DNA of 64,000 nucleotides, from assembly GCF_002980575.1 (NCBI RefSeq), contig NZ_PVBS01000002.1, positions 186,001 to 250,000 of the forward strand, written 5' to 3'. The notes beneath the pieces were generated by a model, which saw only the letters and a program-made list of their open reading frames with translations, made no database searches and was not told the origin of the DNA. A program made the position numbers and the translations under genes. Positions within the stretch are counted from its first letter, which is position 1. Every line of letters begins with the position of its first letter. Source of the DNA: Sphingobacterium gobiense. Lineage in GTDB: Bacteria; Bacteroidota; Bacteroidia; Sphingobacteriales; Sphingobacteriaceae. Of the stretch, positions 50,282-59,049 are shown in pieces.

Positions 50282-52603
50282 TTGAAAGTCGTAAGTTTGA
50301 TCATCTTTTTTCACCTCGTCTGCAATCTGTGTGCGCAGGATTTGACGATGTGGTATGATAAACCCGCGGTCCGTTGGGAGGAAACCCTACCGCTGGGTAA
50401 CGGTCAGATTGGCATGATGCCTGACGGGAAAATTCTGGACGAGTCCATCGTATTAAACGAAATATCCATGTGGTCGGGAAGTCCGGAAGACCCGAATAAT
50501 GACAATGCATATAAAAGTGTCGATCGTATTCAAAAGCTGTTGATGGCCGGGAAGAACGATGAAGCGGAAATATTGGTCAACAGGAACTTCGTTACGAAAG
50601 GGAAGGGCTCAGGGCATGGGAAGGGAGCAGAAATACCCTACGGTTGCTTTCAGAACTTTGGCTACCTCAACTTTTTACATACGATACCAGGCGAGGTTTC
50701 GCAGTATAAACGCACGTTGAATCTGGCGAATGCCACAGCAACAACGTCGTTCGAGGCGAATGGTATACGGTACCTGCGCGAATATTTTACCTCGTTTGAC
50801 GGGAATATCGGCGTTGTCCGCTTATCGGCGAACAAGAAAGGAGCCATTACGTTTGCTACGCATTTTTACAGGGATGAAAATGTGCGTCATATGAACGTGA
50901 CTGATAACGAAATGACATGGAGTGGCACATTGCCCGACGGAAAAGGAGGGGATGGCTTACGGTTCGCAGGGAAAGTAAAAGTCATTACCAAAGGCGGTAG
51001 CCATATGACGCATGACCATCAAGTCATTGTTAAAAATGCGAATGAAGTACTGCTCGTTTTTGCGGCGTCAACGGATTATTATGGGCACCGTCCTGAAGAT
51101 GCTGTTGAGCATTTGTTGACCAATGCGGCTAAATGGACATATAAAAGTCTGTGGAAAGCACATCGCCAGCAATTCGGAAACGTTTTTGATCGTGTCTCGT
51201 TACGTTTGGAAGATAACGGGAAAAATAAAGACATTCCTACCGACCAACGCATCCAGCGATTTTTCGAAAATCCCGCGCAGGATAACGCTATGGCAACTTT
51301 GTACTATCAATTTGGCCGATATCTTAGTTTATCCAGTACCGCACCGAAAGCAGAAAAAGCCCTTCCTCCAAATCTGCAGGGTTTGTGGGCACATCAAATT
51401 CAAACACCTTGGAACGGAGACTATCATTTGAATGTTAACGCGCAGATGAACCACTGGGGTGTCGAGGTCAATAACCTTTCTGAGTACCATATACCTTTTA
51501 TTAATTTGGTTAAGCGTATTGCGAAAGAAGGAGAAAAGACAGCCAACGCTTATTACAATGCGCCAGGTTGGGTGGTCTACATGATGACCAACATTTGGGG
51601 GTATTCGGCGCCGGGAGAGCAAGCATCGTGGGGTGCAAGTACAGCATCGGGCTGGCTTTGTAACCATTTGTGGGAACATTATCAGTTCACAAAAGACGAA
51701 AATTACCTCGCTGAAATATATCCTGTACTAAAAGACGCCGCCGTTTTCTACCATGCGACACTGGTTAAAGAGCCTAAAAACGGTTGGTGGGTAACTGCGC
51801 CGTCCGTTTCACCGGAAAACGCTTTCAAGATGCCGAATGGTAAGGTGGCGTCGGTAGCGATGGGACCTACAATAGACAATCAGATCGTACGGGAGCTTTA
51901 CAAGGCGGTAATCGAAGCAAACGATATACTCCAATTACAGGACCCATTCGTGGTAGATTTGGAACAGCAGCTCCGTGATGTGCCGCCACCGGTGGTTGTC
52001 AGTAGCTCAGGGCGTGTGATGGAGTGGTTGGAGGATTACGCAGAAGTTGAGCCTCAACATCGCCATGTGTCACACTTATACGGATTATATCCGGGACATT
52101 TCATTTCACCGGTTAGTACACCGGAGTGGGCGGAAGCAGCAAAAAAAACACTGCTTGCCAGAGGCGACGAGGGTACTGGCTGGTCCAGGGCGTGGAAGAT
52201 TTTGTTCTGGGCTAGACTGCACGATGGCGATCACGCGTTGGAGATTCTTCGGCAATTGCTCAAGCCTGCTTTTAAAAATGAAACAACCTATGAAGGGGTG
52301 GGAGCCGGAACATATCCGAATCTTTTCTGTGCACACCCCCCATTTCAGATCGATGGTAACTTTGGCGGTTCCGCGGGAATTGCCGAAATGCTCATACAGT
52401 CGCATGACGGTTATATCCACTTGCTTCCCGCGCTACCCAAAGCATGGTACAGTGGTGAAGTGAAAGGATTAAAAGCACGGGGAAATTATATCGTGGACAT
52501 CCGATGGAAGGATGGTCGCGTAACAAACTTCAAGGTACGCGGCAAAAAGGGTGAAACCGTGGGTATTTTCGTAAACGGGGATAAGATCAAGAAAAAGATA
52601 TAG
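50282..52603 (+). CDS. Family 95 glycoside hydrolase (alpha-L-fucosidase-like)
   Basis: 773 residues with a signal peptide (IIFFHLVCNLCAQ). The N-terminal domain has LTMWYDKPAVRWEETLPLGN, then NGQIGMMPDGKILDESIVLN. The (alpha/alpha)6 barrel carries N384 and N386 (HLNVNAQMNHWGVE), a HRHVSHLYGLYPG block and D691 (FQIDGNFGGSAGIAEML), the catalytic positions of GH95. It removes alpha-1,2-linked L-fucose (some members L-galactose) from glycans in the periplasm or outside. The start is TTG 50282, 5 bases after the propeller gene; no ATG is available. Confidence 0.92.
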   Translation: MKVVSLIIFFHLVCNLCAQDLTMWYDKPAVRWEETLPLGNGQIGMMPDGKILDESIVLNEISMWSGSPEDPNNDNAYKSVDRIQKLLMAGKNDEAEILVNRNFVTKGKGSGHGKGAEIPYGCFQNFGYLNFLHTIPGEVSQYKRTLNLANATATTSFEANGIRYLREYFTSFDGNIGVVRLSANKKGAITFATHFYRDENVRHMNVTDNEMTWSGTLPDGKGGDGLRFAGKVKVITKGGSHMTHDHQVIVKNANEVLLVFAASTDYYGHRPEDAVEHLLTNAAKWTYKSLWKAHRQQFGNVFDRVSLRLEDNGKNKDIPTDQRIQRFFENPAQDNAMATLYYQFGRYLSLSSTAPKAEKALPPNLQGLWAHQIQTPWNGDYHLNVNAQMNHWGVEVNNLSEYHIPFINLVKRIAKEGEKTANAYYNAPGWVVYMMTNIWGYSAPGEQASWGASTASGWLCNHLWEHYQFTKDENYLAEIYPVLKDAAVFYHATLVKEPKNGWWVTAPSVSPENAFKMPNGKVASVAMGPTIDNQIVRELYKAVIEANDILQLQDPFVVDLEQQLRDVPPPVVVSSSGRVMEWLEDYAEVEPQHRHVSHLYGLYPGHFISPVSTPEWAEAAKKTLLARGDEGTGWSRAWKILFWARLHDGDHALEILRQLLKPAFKNETTYEGVGAGTYPNLFCAHPPFQIDGNFGGSAGIAEMLIQSHDGYIHLLPALPKAWYSGEVKGLKARGNYIVDIRWKDGRVTNFKVRGKKGETVGIFVNGDKIKKKI

Positions 52604-52623
52604 TAAGTTTAAGGGGATAAAAC

Positions 52624-52631
52624 TACCTTTG
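52624..52631 (+). promoter_or_regulatory. -7 box TACCTTTG for murF
   Basis: Perfect TANNTTTG 16 bases before the murF ATG at 52648; the leader would be about 10 bases. It overlaps the region just after the GH95 stop. Confidence 0.5.
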
Positions 52632-52647
52632 TCTAAAAATAAGCAGC

Positions 52648-53949
52648 ATGACAATCGAGCAGTTATATTCTTTATATAAAGTGCATCAAACGGTATCTAC
52701 GGACACACGTAATATAACACCCGACAGTATATTTTTTGCCTTAAAAGGAGAACGGTTTAATGCAAATGAATTTGCAGCGCAAGCGTTAGAAAGTGGCGCC
52801 AAATGGGCAGTTGTTGATGAAGCAAAATATGCAACGGATGAACGCTATATTCTAGTGGAAGACGTATTGACCACCTTGCAAGACCTAGCTCGATATCACC
52901 GTGGCCAGCTAAACATACCATTTATCGGGATCACCGGAACAAACGGAAAAACAACGACCAAAGAGTTGTTATACGCCGTGTTGTCCCAGCGTTTCAAGAC
53001 CTATGCTACTAAAGGAAACCTGAATAATCATATTGGTGTTCCACTAACGTTGCTTTCCATAGATGACAGCGTGGAGCTAGCGGTTATTGAGATGGGTGCA
53101 AACCATCAGCAAGAGATTGCTTTTCTTTGTAATATTGCCGCGCCGACACACGGGCTGATTACTAACGTGGGAAAAGCCCACTTGGAAGGATTTGGTTCGT
53201 TTGAGGGGGTGAAGAAGGCGAAAGGAGAACTATATGATTATCTTCATACCCATGATGGTGTGTTGTTCTTGCAAGGAGATAATGAACATCTGCGAGAAAT
53301 GGAAATGCAGCGGGGTATTTCAAAGGTTGTACGGTATGGTTTCTCGTCAACAAACAATATCGTGGGGCAACTTAAATATGCTAACCCCTTACTTTCCGTT
53401 TCTTGGAAAACACGGGAGAGCACTACGGATCATCTTATACAAACGCAATTGACGGGCTCCTATAACACCGAAAATATATTAGCGGCGATTGCGGTAGGGC
53501 ATTTTTTCGGCATAGATGATCACCATATCAACCAAGGGATTGAGGCGTATGCACCTTCTAATAACCGTTCTCAAATTACCAAGACGATACACAATACTAT
53601 TATTGCCGATTATTATAACGCAAATGTAAGCAGTATGGAAGCTGCGTTGGCGAATATGGCAGTTATCGAAGCGGATCACAAAGTAATCGTATTAGGTGAT
53701 ATGTTTGAACTGGGCGACGATGCTGCAAAGGAGCACCAATATGTGGTAAACAAAGCACTAGCCATCGATGCCGATAGGACAATATTTGTAGGAGAGGCGT
53801 TCTATGCCCACCAGAATGCAAATGCAGAATTTTACGAATCTACTGATAGTGCAAAAGAAGCGCTCAGAGAACGTCCTGTTATTAACAGCACTATCCTACT
53901 GAAAGCTTCTCGAGGAATGGCGTTTGAGAAACTGATGGAGGTATTGTAG
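52648..53949 (+). CDS. murF: UDP-N-acetylmuramoyl-tripeptide--D-alanyl-D-alanine ligase MurF
   Basis: 433 residues of Mur ligase. The substrate-binding N-domain (VSTDTRNITPDSIFFALKGE) is followed by the ATP P-loop at about 93-104 (GITGTNGKTTTKELL) and NNHIGVPLTLLSIDDSVELA, AVIEMGANHQQEIAFLCNIA, and the C-domain (RSQITKTIHNTIIADYYNAN). It adds D-Ala-D-Ala to the peptidoglycan precursor in the cytosol. Unusually, it stands outside a dcw cluster, as is common in Bacteroidota, and has its own promoter. Confidence 0.95.
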   Translation: MTIEQLYSLYKVHQTVSTDTRNITPDSIFFALKGERFNANEFAAQALESGAKWAVVDEAKYATDERYILVEDVLTTLQDLARYHRGQLNIPFIGITGTNGKTTTKELLYAVLSQRFKTYATKGNLNNHIGVPLTLLSIDDSVELAVIEMGANHQQEIAFLCNIAAPTHGLITNVGKAHLEGFGSFEGVKKAKGELYDYLHTHDGVLFLQGDNEHLREMEMQRGISKVVRYGFSSTNNIVGQLKYANPLLSVSWKTRESTTDHLIQTQLTGSYNTENILAAIAVGHFFGIDDHHINQGIEAYAPSNNRSQITKTIHNTIIADYYNANVSSMEAALANMAVIEADHKVIVLGDMFELGDDAAKEHQYVVNKALAIDADRTIFVGEAFYAHQNANAEFYESTDSAKEALRERPVINSTILLKASRGMAFEKLMEVL

Positions 53950-53962
53950 GAGGCACTACAGG

Positions 53963-54397
53963 TTACTCTAAGGACAAATGTTTCTCTTTATTAATAAGTT
54001 GCGCTACGCTCGTATCGTTGAGGATCTGTAGCATCGCGTTTCGCACCTCAATAAAGGTGTCCCGAATACCGCAAGCATGCTCTTCTACACATTCCTCACA
54101 GGAACGATAAAAATTAAGACTCACACAAGGCAATAAGGCAATTGGGCCATCAATTAATCGCATAACTTGGGAAAGGTAGATGTCTTCTGGCGCTTTATTT
54201 AAACTGTATCCCCCGCCGGCCCCTTTTTTAGAGTATAATATACCAGCATTACGCATTTCCAAAAGAATCTGTTCCAAGAACTTCTTCGGAATACGTTCCT
54301 CTTCCGCAATCTTGACAATTTGCATAGGTTCTTTTCCGTAGTTACGTCCCAACACCATGAGCGCCTTAATGGCGTATTTTGTTTTCTTAGAAAGCAT
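53963..54397 (-). CDS. Rrf2-family transcriptional regulator with a cysteine motif
   Basis: 144 residues from ATG 54397, which has AAAGGGA 6 bases upstream (the frame extends to TTG 54418). The winged helix is MLSKKTKYAIKALMVLGRNY, QIVKIAEEERIPKKFLEQIL and KGAGGGYSLNKAPEDI. Four cysteines (CVSLNFYRSCEECVEEHAC) lie where IscR/NsrR proteins hold a [2Fe-2S] or [4Fe-4S] cluster, so it may sense iron-sulfur status or NO. The target is unknown. Confidence 0.88.
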   Translation of the reverse strand: MLSKKTKYAIKALMVLGRNYGKEPMQIVKIAEEERIPKKFLEQILLEMRNAGILYSKKGAGGGYSLNKAPEDIYLSQVMRLIDGPIALLPCVSLNFYRSCEECVEEHACGIRDTFIEVRNAMLQILNDTSVAQLINKEKHLSLE

Positions 54398-54430
54398 GCG
54401 TTCCCTTTTTTGGATCAATCAATAGTAGCT

Positions 54431-54438
54431 CAAAGATA
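54431..54438 (-). promoter_or_regulatory. -7 box TATCTTTG for the Rrf2 gene
   Basis: Perfect TANNTTTG on the minus strand, 33 bases before the ATG at 54397; transcription is expected near 54424. This makes the upstream TTG start unlikely. Confidence 0.5.
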
Positions 54439-54462
54439 CGGAAAAAATAATTTGCTCTTGAC

Positions 54463-56100
54463 TTATTGGCCTAATACCTCTACGATAGGCTTTCCGATGT
54501 TGCCGTTGGGCTCCATAATATGTAATAACGATGCGAGCGTTGGCGCTATATCTACCACATGTACTTCTTTATTGCTTACACCGTGCTTAATGCCCCAACC
54601 CATGAATATCAGTGGAATGTGTGAATCATAAGGCGACCAAACACCATGGGTGGTTCCTGGACTGCGTGGTGTGCCGGCATACCATTGTGGGTCGGCGATA
54701 ATCTGGATGGCGCCGCTGTGTCTACGGTTATAGCCGTTAATAACTTTCTCTCGCAGCGGAGCAGGAATGAACATGTGCTGCGCTCCCTCCATATCGATGG
54801 CATACGCAATACCTTCTTCCTTCTTAAGCGTATTGATAATCGTTTTCTTGACCTCTTTAAGGTTTAGCTGAAGGGAGTCTATGAGGTTATCGTTGAGATG
54901 TACTTGATAGTTCATCAGGCTTCTCACGATTTTGTCGCTGCCAAATTTTTTCTGAAGTTCGCTGTTCAGATTACGTTGGATTTGGCGCGTAAATAAATAA
55001 CCCCCATTGCCTTGTTGGTCCGTATAATACATGGGGTTATAGGAAGCCGCGTGATCGGCCGTTAGGAAAAGAGTATAGTTACCTTTACCGATATGTTTAT
55101 CTAAATATATCAAAAAATCTGCGATATCTCGGTCAAGACGAAGATAGGTGTCCTCCATCTCTATAGCCGATAGTGAGTAACGGTGTCCGATATAATCCGT
55201 TGACGATAAGCTCACGCATAAAAAGTCGGTGGTGCCCGCTGAATTGTTCCCCAACTTTTCCTGTTTGATGGCCGTCTTGGCGAAGTCTAAGGTCAGAGTA
55301 TTTCCCTGTGGTGTTGTTTTAATAAGCTCATAGCCCGCATCCCTCATGAGTTCGGAGGTCTTTCTAGGAAATGTGGGAGTCTCTTCGCCGGGCCACTTGC
55401 CTTCGTAAGGTGTGTCGTCCGCAGTACTATGTGTATAGGTGCCAATAGGGTACAGTGTGTTCCAGTCTTGTTTTAAATAGTTGTCCGCTAGTTTTTGTTT
55501 GTTAAAGGTTTCCACCCAATTCGGGAGCTTCTCCATATAGAAAGTGCTTGAAATCCAGTTGCCTGATTTTCCCTCAAACCAATACGCTGCATCGGCAAAA
55601 TGGCCCGCTGGCAAGATTCCACCACGGTCTTTCATCGAGATACCGATTACTTTAGACCGAAAATTGGTGGCCAGTTTCAGTTGATCGGTCACTGTGGATG
55701 CCAATAGGTTACGTGGTGATTGTTGGCCTTCCCTTTCCTGTGTACCTACTCCCCGAACGTTATCATCCTGCGTGCAGTACATCGGTTGTCCTGTTGCCTG
55801 TATAATCCAATCGTTTCCGGCAATGCCGTGGATGGCAGGAACGGAACCCGTATAAACAGAGGCGTGTCCTATAGCGGTAACCGTTGGGATATAATTAAGA
55901 AGGGTGTTTTCGCACGAGAACCCCTCATTCAGAAGGCGCTTGAAGCCATCATCCCCATAACGGTCGGAAAAGCGGTAAAGGTAATCCCATCGCATTTGGT
56001 CGATCATTAACCCTACTACCAACTTGGGGCGGGCGGGCTGTGCATATCCTTGAAGAATTGTAGTTATAGCCAGAAGACTCGTCAAGAAAAATTTCCACAT
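54463..56100 (-). CDS. pafA: PafA-type alkaline phosphatase
   Basis: 545 residues with a signal peptide (LLAITTILQGYAQ). Metal-site and catalytic features match PafA: VVGLMIDQMRWDYLYRFSDR, the Thr nucleophile T75 (IPTVTAIGHASVYTGS), N96 (GIAGNDW), K157/R159 (SMKDRGGILPAGHFADAAYW), and the late FLTADHAAS and GTTHGVWSPYDSHIPLIFMG. The Asn/Lys/Arg set marks a monoesterase rather than a diesterase. It frees phosphate from organic monoesters in the periplasm. It starts 11 bases after the uvrA stop, so it can be read from the uvrA promoter. Confidence 0.9.
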   Translation of the reverse strand: MWKFFLTSLLAITTILQGYAQPARPKLVVGLMIDQMRWDYLYRFSDRYGDDGFKRLLNEGFSCENTLLNYIPTVTAIGHASVYTGSVPAIHGIAGNDWIIQATGQPMYCTQDDNVRGVGTQEREGQQSPRNLLASTVTDQLKLATNFRSKVIGISMKDRGGILPAGHFADAAYWFEGKSGNWISSTFYMEKLPNWVETFNKQKLADNYLKQDWNTLYPIGTYTHSTADDTPYEGKWPGEETPTFPRKTSELMRDAGYELIKTTPQGNTLTLDFAKTAIKQEKLGNNSAGTTDFLCVSLSSTDYIGHRYSLSAIEMEDTYLRLDRDIADFLIYLDKHIGKGNYTLFLTADHAASYNPMYYTDQQGNGGYLFTRQIQRNLNSELQKKFGSDKIVRSLMNYQVHLNDNLIDSLQLNLKEVKKTIINTLKKEEGIAYAIDMEGAQHMFIPAPLREKVINGYNRRHSGAIQIIADPQWYAGTPRSPGTTHGVWSPYDSHIPLIFMGWGIKHGVSNKEVHVVDIAPTLASLLHIMEPNGNIGKPIVEVLGQ

Positions 56101-56111
56101 AATAGTTTAGT

Positions 56112-58928
56112 TTACTGAGAAAGAGTCGATAAAGGTAGGTGATTTTTTAGGTACTTCCCAGTATAAGATTCGTTACATGCTATCAAATCCTCCGGTGTGC
56201 CTTCAAAAACGACTTCTCCTCCTTTATTTCCACCTTCTGGTCCGATGTCGATAACCCAGTCAGCTGTTTTTATCATCTCCATATTATGCTCAATAACCAA
56301 AATACTGTTACCTAGTGCAATCAGCGCGTCGAAGGCCTTAAGTAATTTGTGGATATCGTGGAAATGCAGTCCTGTTGTTGGTTCGTCAAAAATGAAGAGC
56401 GTTTTTTTGCTGTTGTTCCCTTTGATTAAAAAAGAAGCAAGTTTAATCCGTTGCGCTTCGCCTCCCGATAGGGTGCTTGAAGGCTGTCCAAGTTTTACAT
56501 AACCCAAGCCAACATCCTGTAGTGGTTTAATTTTTGCAATAACTTTAGGAACGTCACCGAAAAACTCCATAGCTTCGTCCACGCTGAGATCTAAGACGTC
56601 AGCTACTGATTTACCCTGGTATTCCACATCCAACACATGTTGTTTGAACCGTTTACCGCCGCAAGCTTCACAAGGAAGGACAATATCCGCCATAAATTGC
56701 ATTTCGATTTTTACCTCACCATCTCCCTGACATACATCGCAACGACCTCCTTCCACATTGAACGAGAAGGCAGAAGGCTTCAAGCCGGATGCCTTCGCCG
56801 CGGGCAGGTTAGCATAAACTGACCTTACCTCGTCCCAGCCTTTTACATAGGTTACCGGATTGGAACGAGAGGACCTGCCTATCGGATTTTGATCAATCAT
56901 CTCGATTTGTTCAATGTTTGTCGTATCGCCTTCGAGCGCATCAAATATACCGGTTTGTTCCCCACTATAATTTCCGATGGCTTTTTGTAAAGCGGGATAA
57001 AGAATCCTTTTAACAAGCGAAGTTTTGCCGGATCCTGACACACCGGCTACCACGGTAAATACATTTAACGGAAAGGTTACGTTGATTCCCTGTAAGTTGT
57101 TTTCCCGAGCTCCTTTGATCGTGATGGAATCCCGCCATTTGCGACGTGCTTTCGGTATGGGAATAGTCAATTGGCCGTTTAAATATTGCCCTGTCAAGCT
57201 GTCTTTATCCTGAAGAATTTCTGAATAAGTTCCGGCAAAAACGAGCTGCCCCCCATTGATTCCCGCTTCTGGGCCGATGTCGACCAAGTAATCCGCCGCT
57301 TCCATCATTTCCTGCTCATGTTCTACGACAATCACCGTATTACCTATATCACGAAGCGATTTCAGTACGCCGATCAAGCGCTTTGTGTCACGAGGGTGCA
57401 AACCGATACTGGGCTCATCCAATACGTAGATGGAGCCCACCAAGGAGCTTCCTAAAGATGTGGCTAAATTGATGCGCTGCGATTCTCCCCCCGAAAGTGT
57501 GTTGCTCAAACGGTTTAGGGTGAGGTAGCTCAATCCCACATCACAAAGGAACTGAAGCCTGTTGATGATCTCGGCAAGCAGTCGCTTAGCGATTAACTGT
57601 TCGTGTTCCGTTAATTCAAGCTCTTGGAAGAACTGCAATGCTTCCTCCAAAGGCATTAAAACGACGTCTGTAATCGATTTATCGCCGACCTTTACAAAGG
57701 AGGCGTCTTTGCGCAGTCGAGAACCTTTACATTCAGGACAATCTGTTTTTCCGCGATACCGGGATAACATCACCCGATACTGGATTTTGTAGGTCTGTTG
57801 TTCCAGTTCTTCAAAAAATTGGTTCAATCCGGCAAAATATTTATTGCCCGACCACAACAGTTCCTGCTGGGCTGAGGTAAGGTCGCCATAAGCGCGGTGT
57901 ATTGGGAAATCAAATTTAAGCGCGTTGCTTACCAAGCGATTTAACCATTCGCCCATTTTTTCTCCCCGCCACGGTGCGATAGCACCGTCATAAACAGAAC
58001 GACTTTTGTCAGGGATTACTAAATCGGCGTCTATGCCGATGACCTTTCCATACCCTTCGCAGCGTTTGCATGCACCATAGGGGTTGTTGAAGCTAAAGAA
58101 ATTTGGTGTGGGCTCTTCGAAGAGGATACCGTCGAGCTCGAATTTGTCTGAATAATGCTGTCTGTCACCATTGATATCGATATAACATTCGCCTTTACCC
58201 TCAAAAAAAGCGGTCTGTAGTGAGTCTGCGATACGGCTGTTTGTCTCATCCTGTTTATCCAGCCGGATACGGTCTACGACAATTTGTATTTCTCCCGTCT
58301 TAAAATCTTTATTATGTATCGTCGTATCTTCGATAATACTTTCTATCTTCTGTATCTTTTCCTCGAAAAGAACACGTACGAATCCTTTTTGAAGCAGTAA
58401 AGACAACTCTTCTTTTAGCTTTCGCTTATTAATCGGTATCAGTTCAGCAAAAATTGTAATCGTGGTATCCGCAGGATAGGCCATCAACTCATCGATAATA
58501 GAAGATACGGTATCTTTTGTTACCTGCTCGCCCGAAATTGGGGAAAAGGTTCTGCCAATACGTGCATAAAGGAGTTTAAGGTAATCGTATATTTCAGTAG
58601 AGGTACCGACCGTAGACCGTGGATTGGAGGTGATTACCTTCTGTTCGATAGCAATTGCCGGAGCGATTCCCTTAATGTAATCCACTTCGGGTTTATTCAT
58701 CCGTCCCATAAATTGTCTGGCGTAGGAAGACAGGCTCTCAACGTAACGTCGTTGTCCTTCTGCATACAGGGTGTCGAAAGCAAGAGAGGACTTTCCTGAG
58801 CCCGACATTCCGGTGATGACGACTAGTTTGTTTTTTGGGATATCGACATTAATGTTTTTCAGGTTGTTGACCCGTGCACCCTTAATTTGGATAAACGATT
58901 TAGCGTTTTGTTCCGATTTTTTTGACAT
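56112..58928 (-). CDS. uvrA: Excinuclease ABC subunit UvrA
   Basis: 938 residues from ATG 58928 (MSKKSEQN). Two ABC modules are seen: the first Walker A is in [20 protein letters not shown] with [20 protein letters not shown], the second in [20 protein letters not shown]. The zinc fingers are [20 protein letters not shown] and [14 protein letters not shown], and the signature is [18 protein letters not shown]. It recognises DNA damage for nucleotide excision repair. The longer frame starts at a TTG inside the -7 box and is not used. It is followed by pafA 11 bases later. Confidence 0.97.
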   Translation of the reverse strand: MSKKSEQNAKSFIQIKGARVNNLKNINVDIPKNKLVVITGMSGSGKSSLAFDTLYAEGQRRYVESLSSYARQFMGRMNKPEVDYIKGIAPAIAIEQKVITSNPRSTVGTSTEIYDYLKLLYARIGRTFSPISGEQVTKDTVSSIIDELMAYPADTTITIFAELIPINKRKLKEELSLLLQKGFVRVLFEEKIQKIESIIEDTTIHNKDFKTGEIQIVVDRIRLDKQDETNSRIADSLQTAFFEGKGECYIDINGDRQHYSDKFELDGILFEEPTPNFFSFNNPYGACKRCEGYGKVIGIDADLVIPDKSRSVYDGAIAPWRGEKMGEWLNRLVSNALKFDFPIHRAYGDLTSAQQELLWSGNKYFAGLNQFFEELEQQTYKIQYRVMLSRYRGKTDCPECKGSRLRKDASFVKVGDKSITDVVLMPLEEALQFFQELELTEHEQLIAKRLLAEIINRLQFLCDVGLSYLTLNRLSNTLSGGESQRINLATSLGSSLVGSIYVLDEPSIGLHPRDTKRLIGVLKSLRDIGNTVIVVEHEQEMMEAADYLVDIGPEAGINGGQLVFAGTYSEILQDKDSLTGQYLNGQLTIPIPKARRKWRDSITIKGARENNLQGINVTFPLNVFTVVAGVSGSGKTSLVKRILYPALQKAIGNYSGEQTGIFDALEGDTTNIEQIEMIDQNPIGRSSRSNPVTYVKGWDEVRSVYANLPAAKASGLKPSAFSFNVEGGRCDVCQGDGEVKIEMQFMADIVLPCEACGGKRFKQHVLDVEYQGKSVADVLDLSVDEAMEFFGDVPKVIAKIKPLQDVGLGYVKLGQPSSTLSGGEAQRIKLASFLIKGNNSKKTLFIFDEPTTGLHFHDIHKLLKAFDALIALGNSILVIEHNMEMIKTADWVIDIGPEGGNKGGEVVFEGTPEDLIACNESYTGKYLKNHLPLSTLSQ

Positions 58929-58934
58929 AACCCA

Positions 58935-58942
58935 CAAAGTTA
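58935..58942 (-). promoter_or_regulatory. -7 box TAACTTTG for uvrA
   Basis: Perfect TANNTTTG on the minus strand, only 6 bases before the ATG at 58928. Transcription would begin at or next to the ATG, predicting a leaderless mRNA. Confidence 0.55.
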
Positions 58943-59049
58943 AGGATTTTGTCTGACTCTGCCATCTAGAAAAACGAGCGTTTGTATGGGGATATATTAG
59001 TTATTATTCTCATATTTAGGTTTTTAAATCTAAATTTTATTAACAGGTA

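Noticed and set aside
58929-58937. TTG start of uvrA three codons upstream
   Set aside because: This TTG is part of the -7 box TAACTTTG, so it would not be transcribed; ATG 58928 is the family start.
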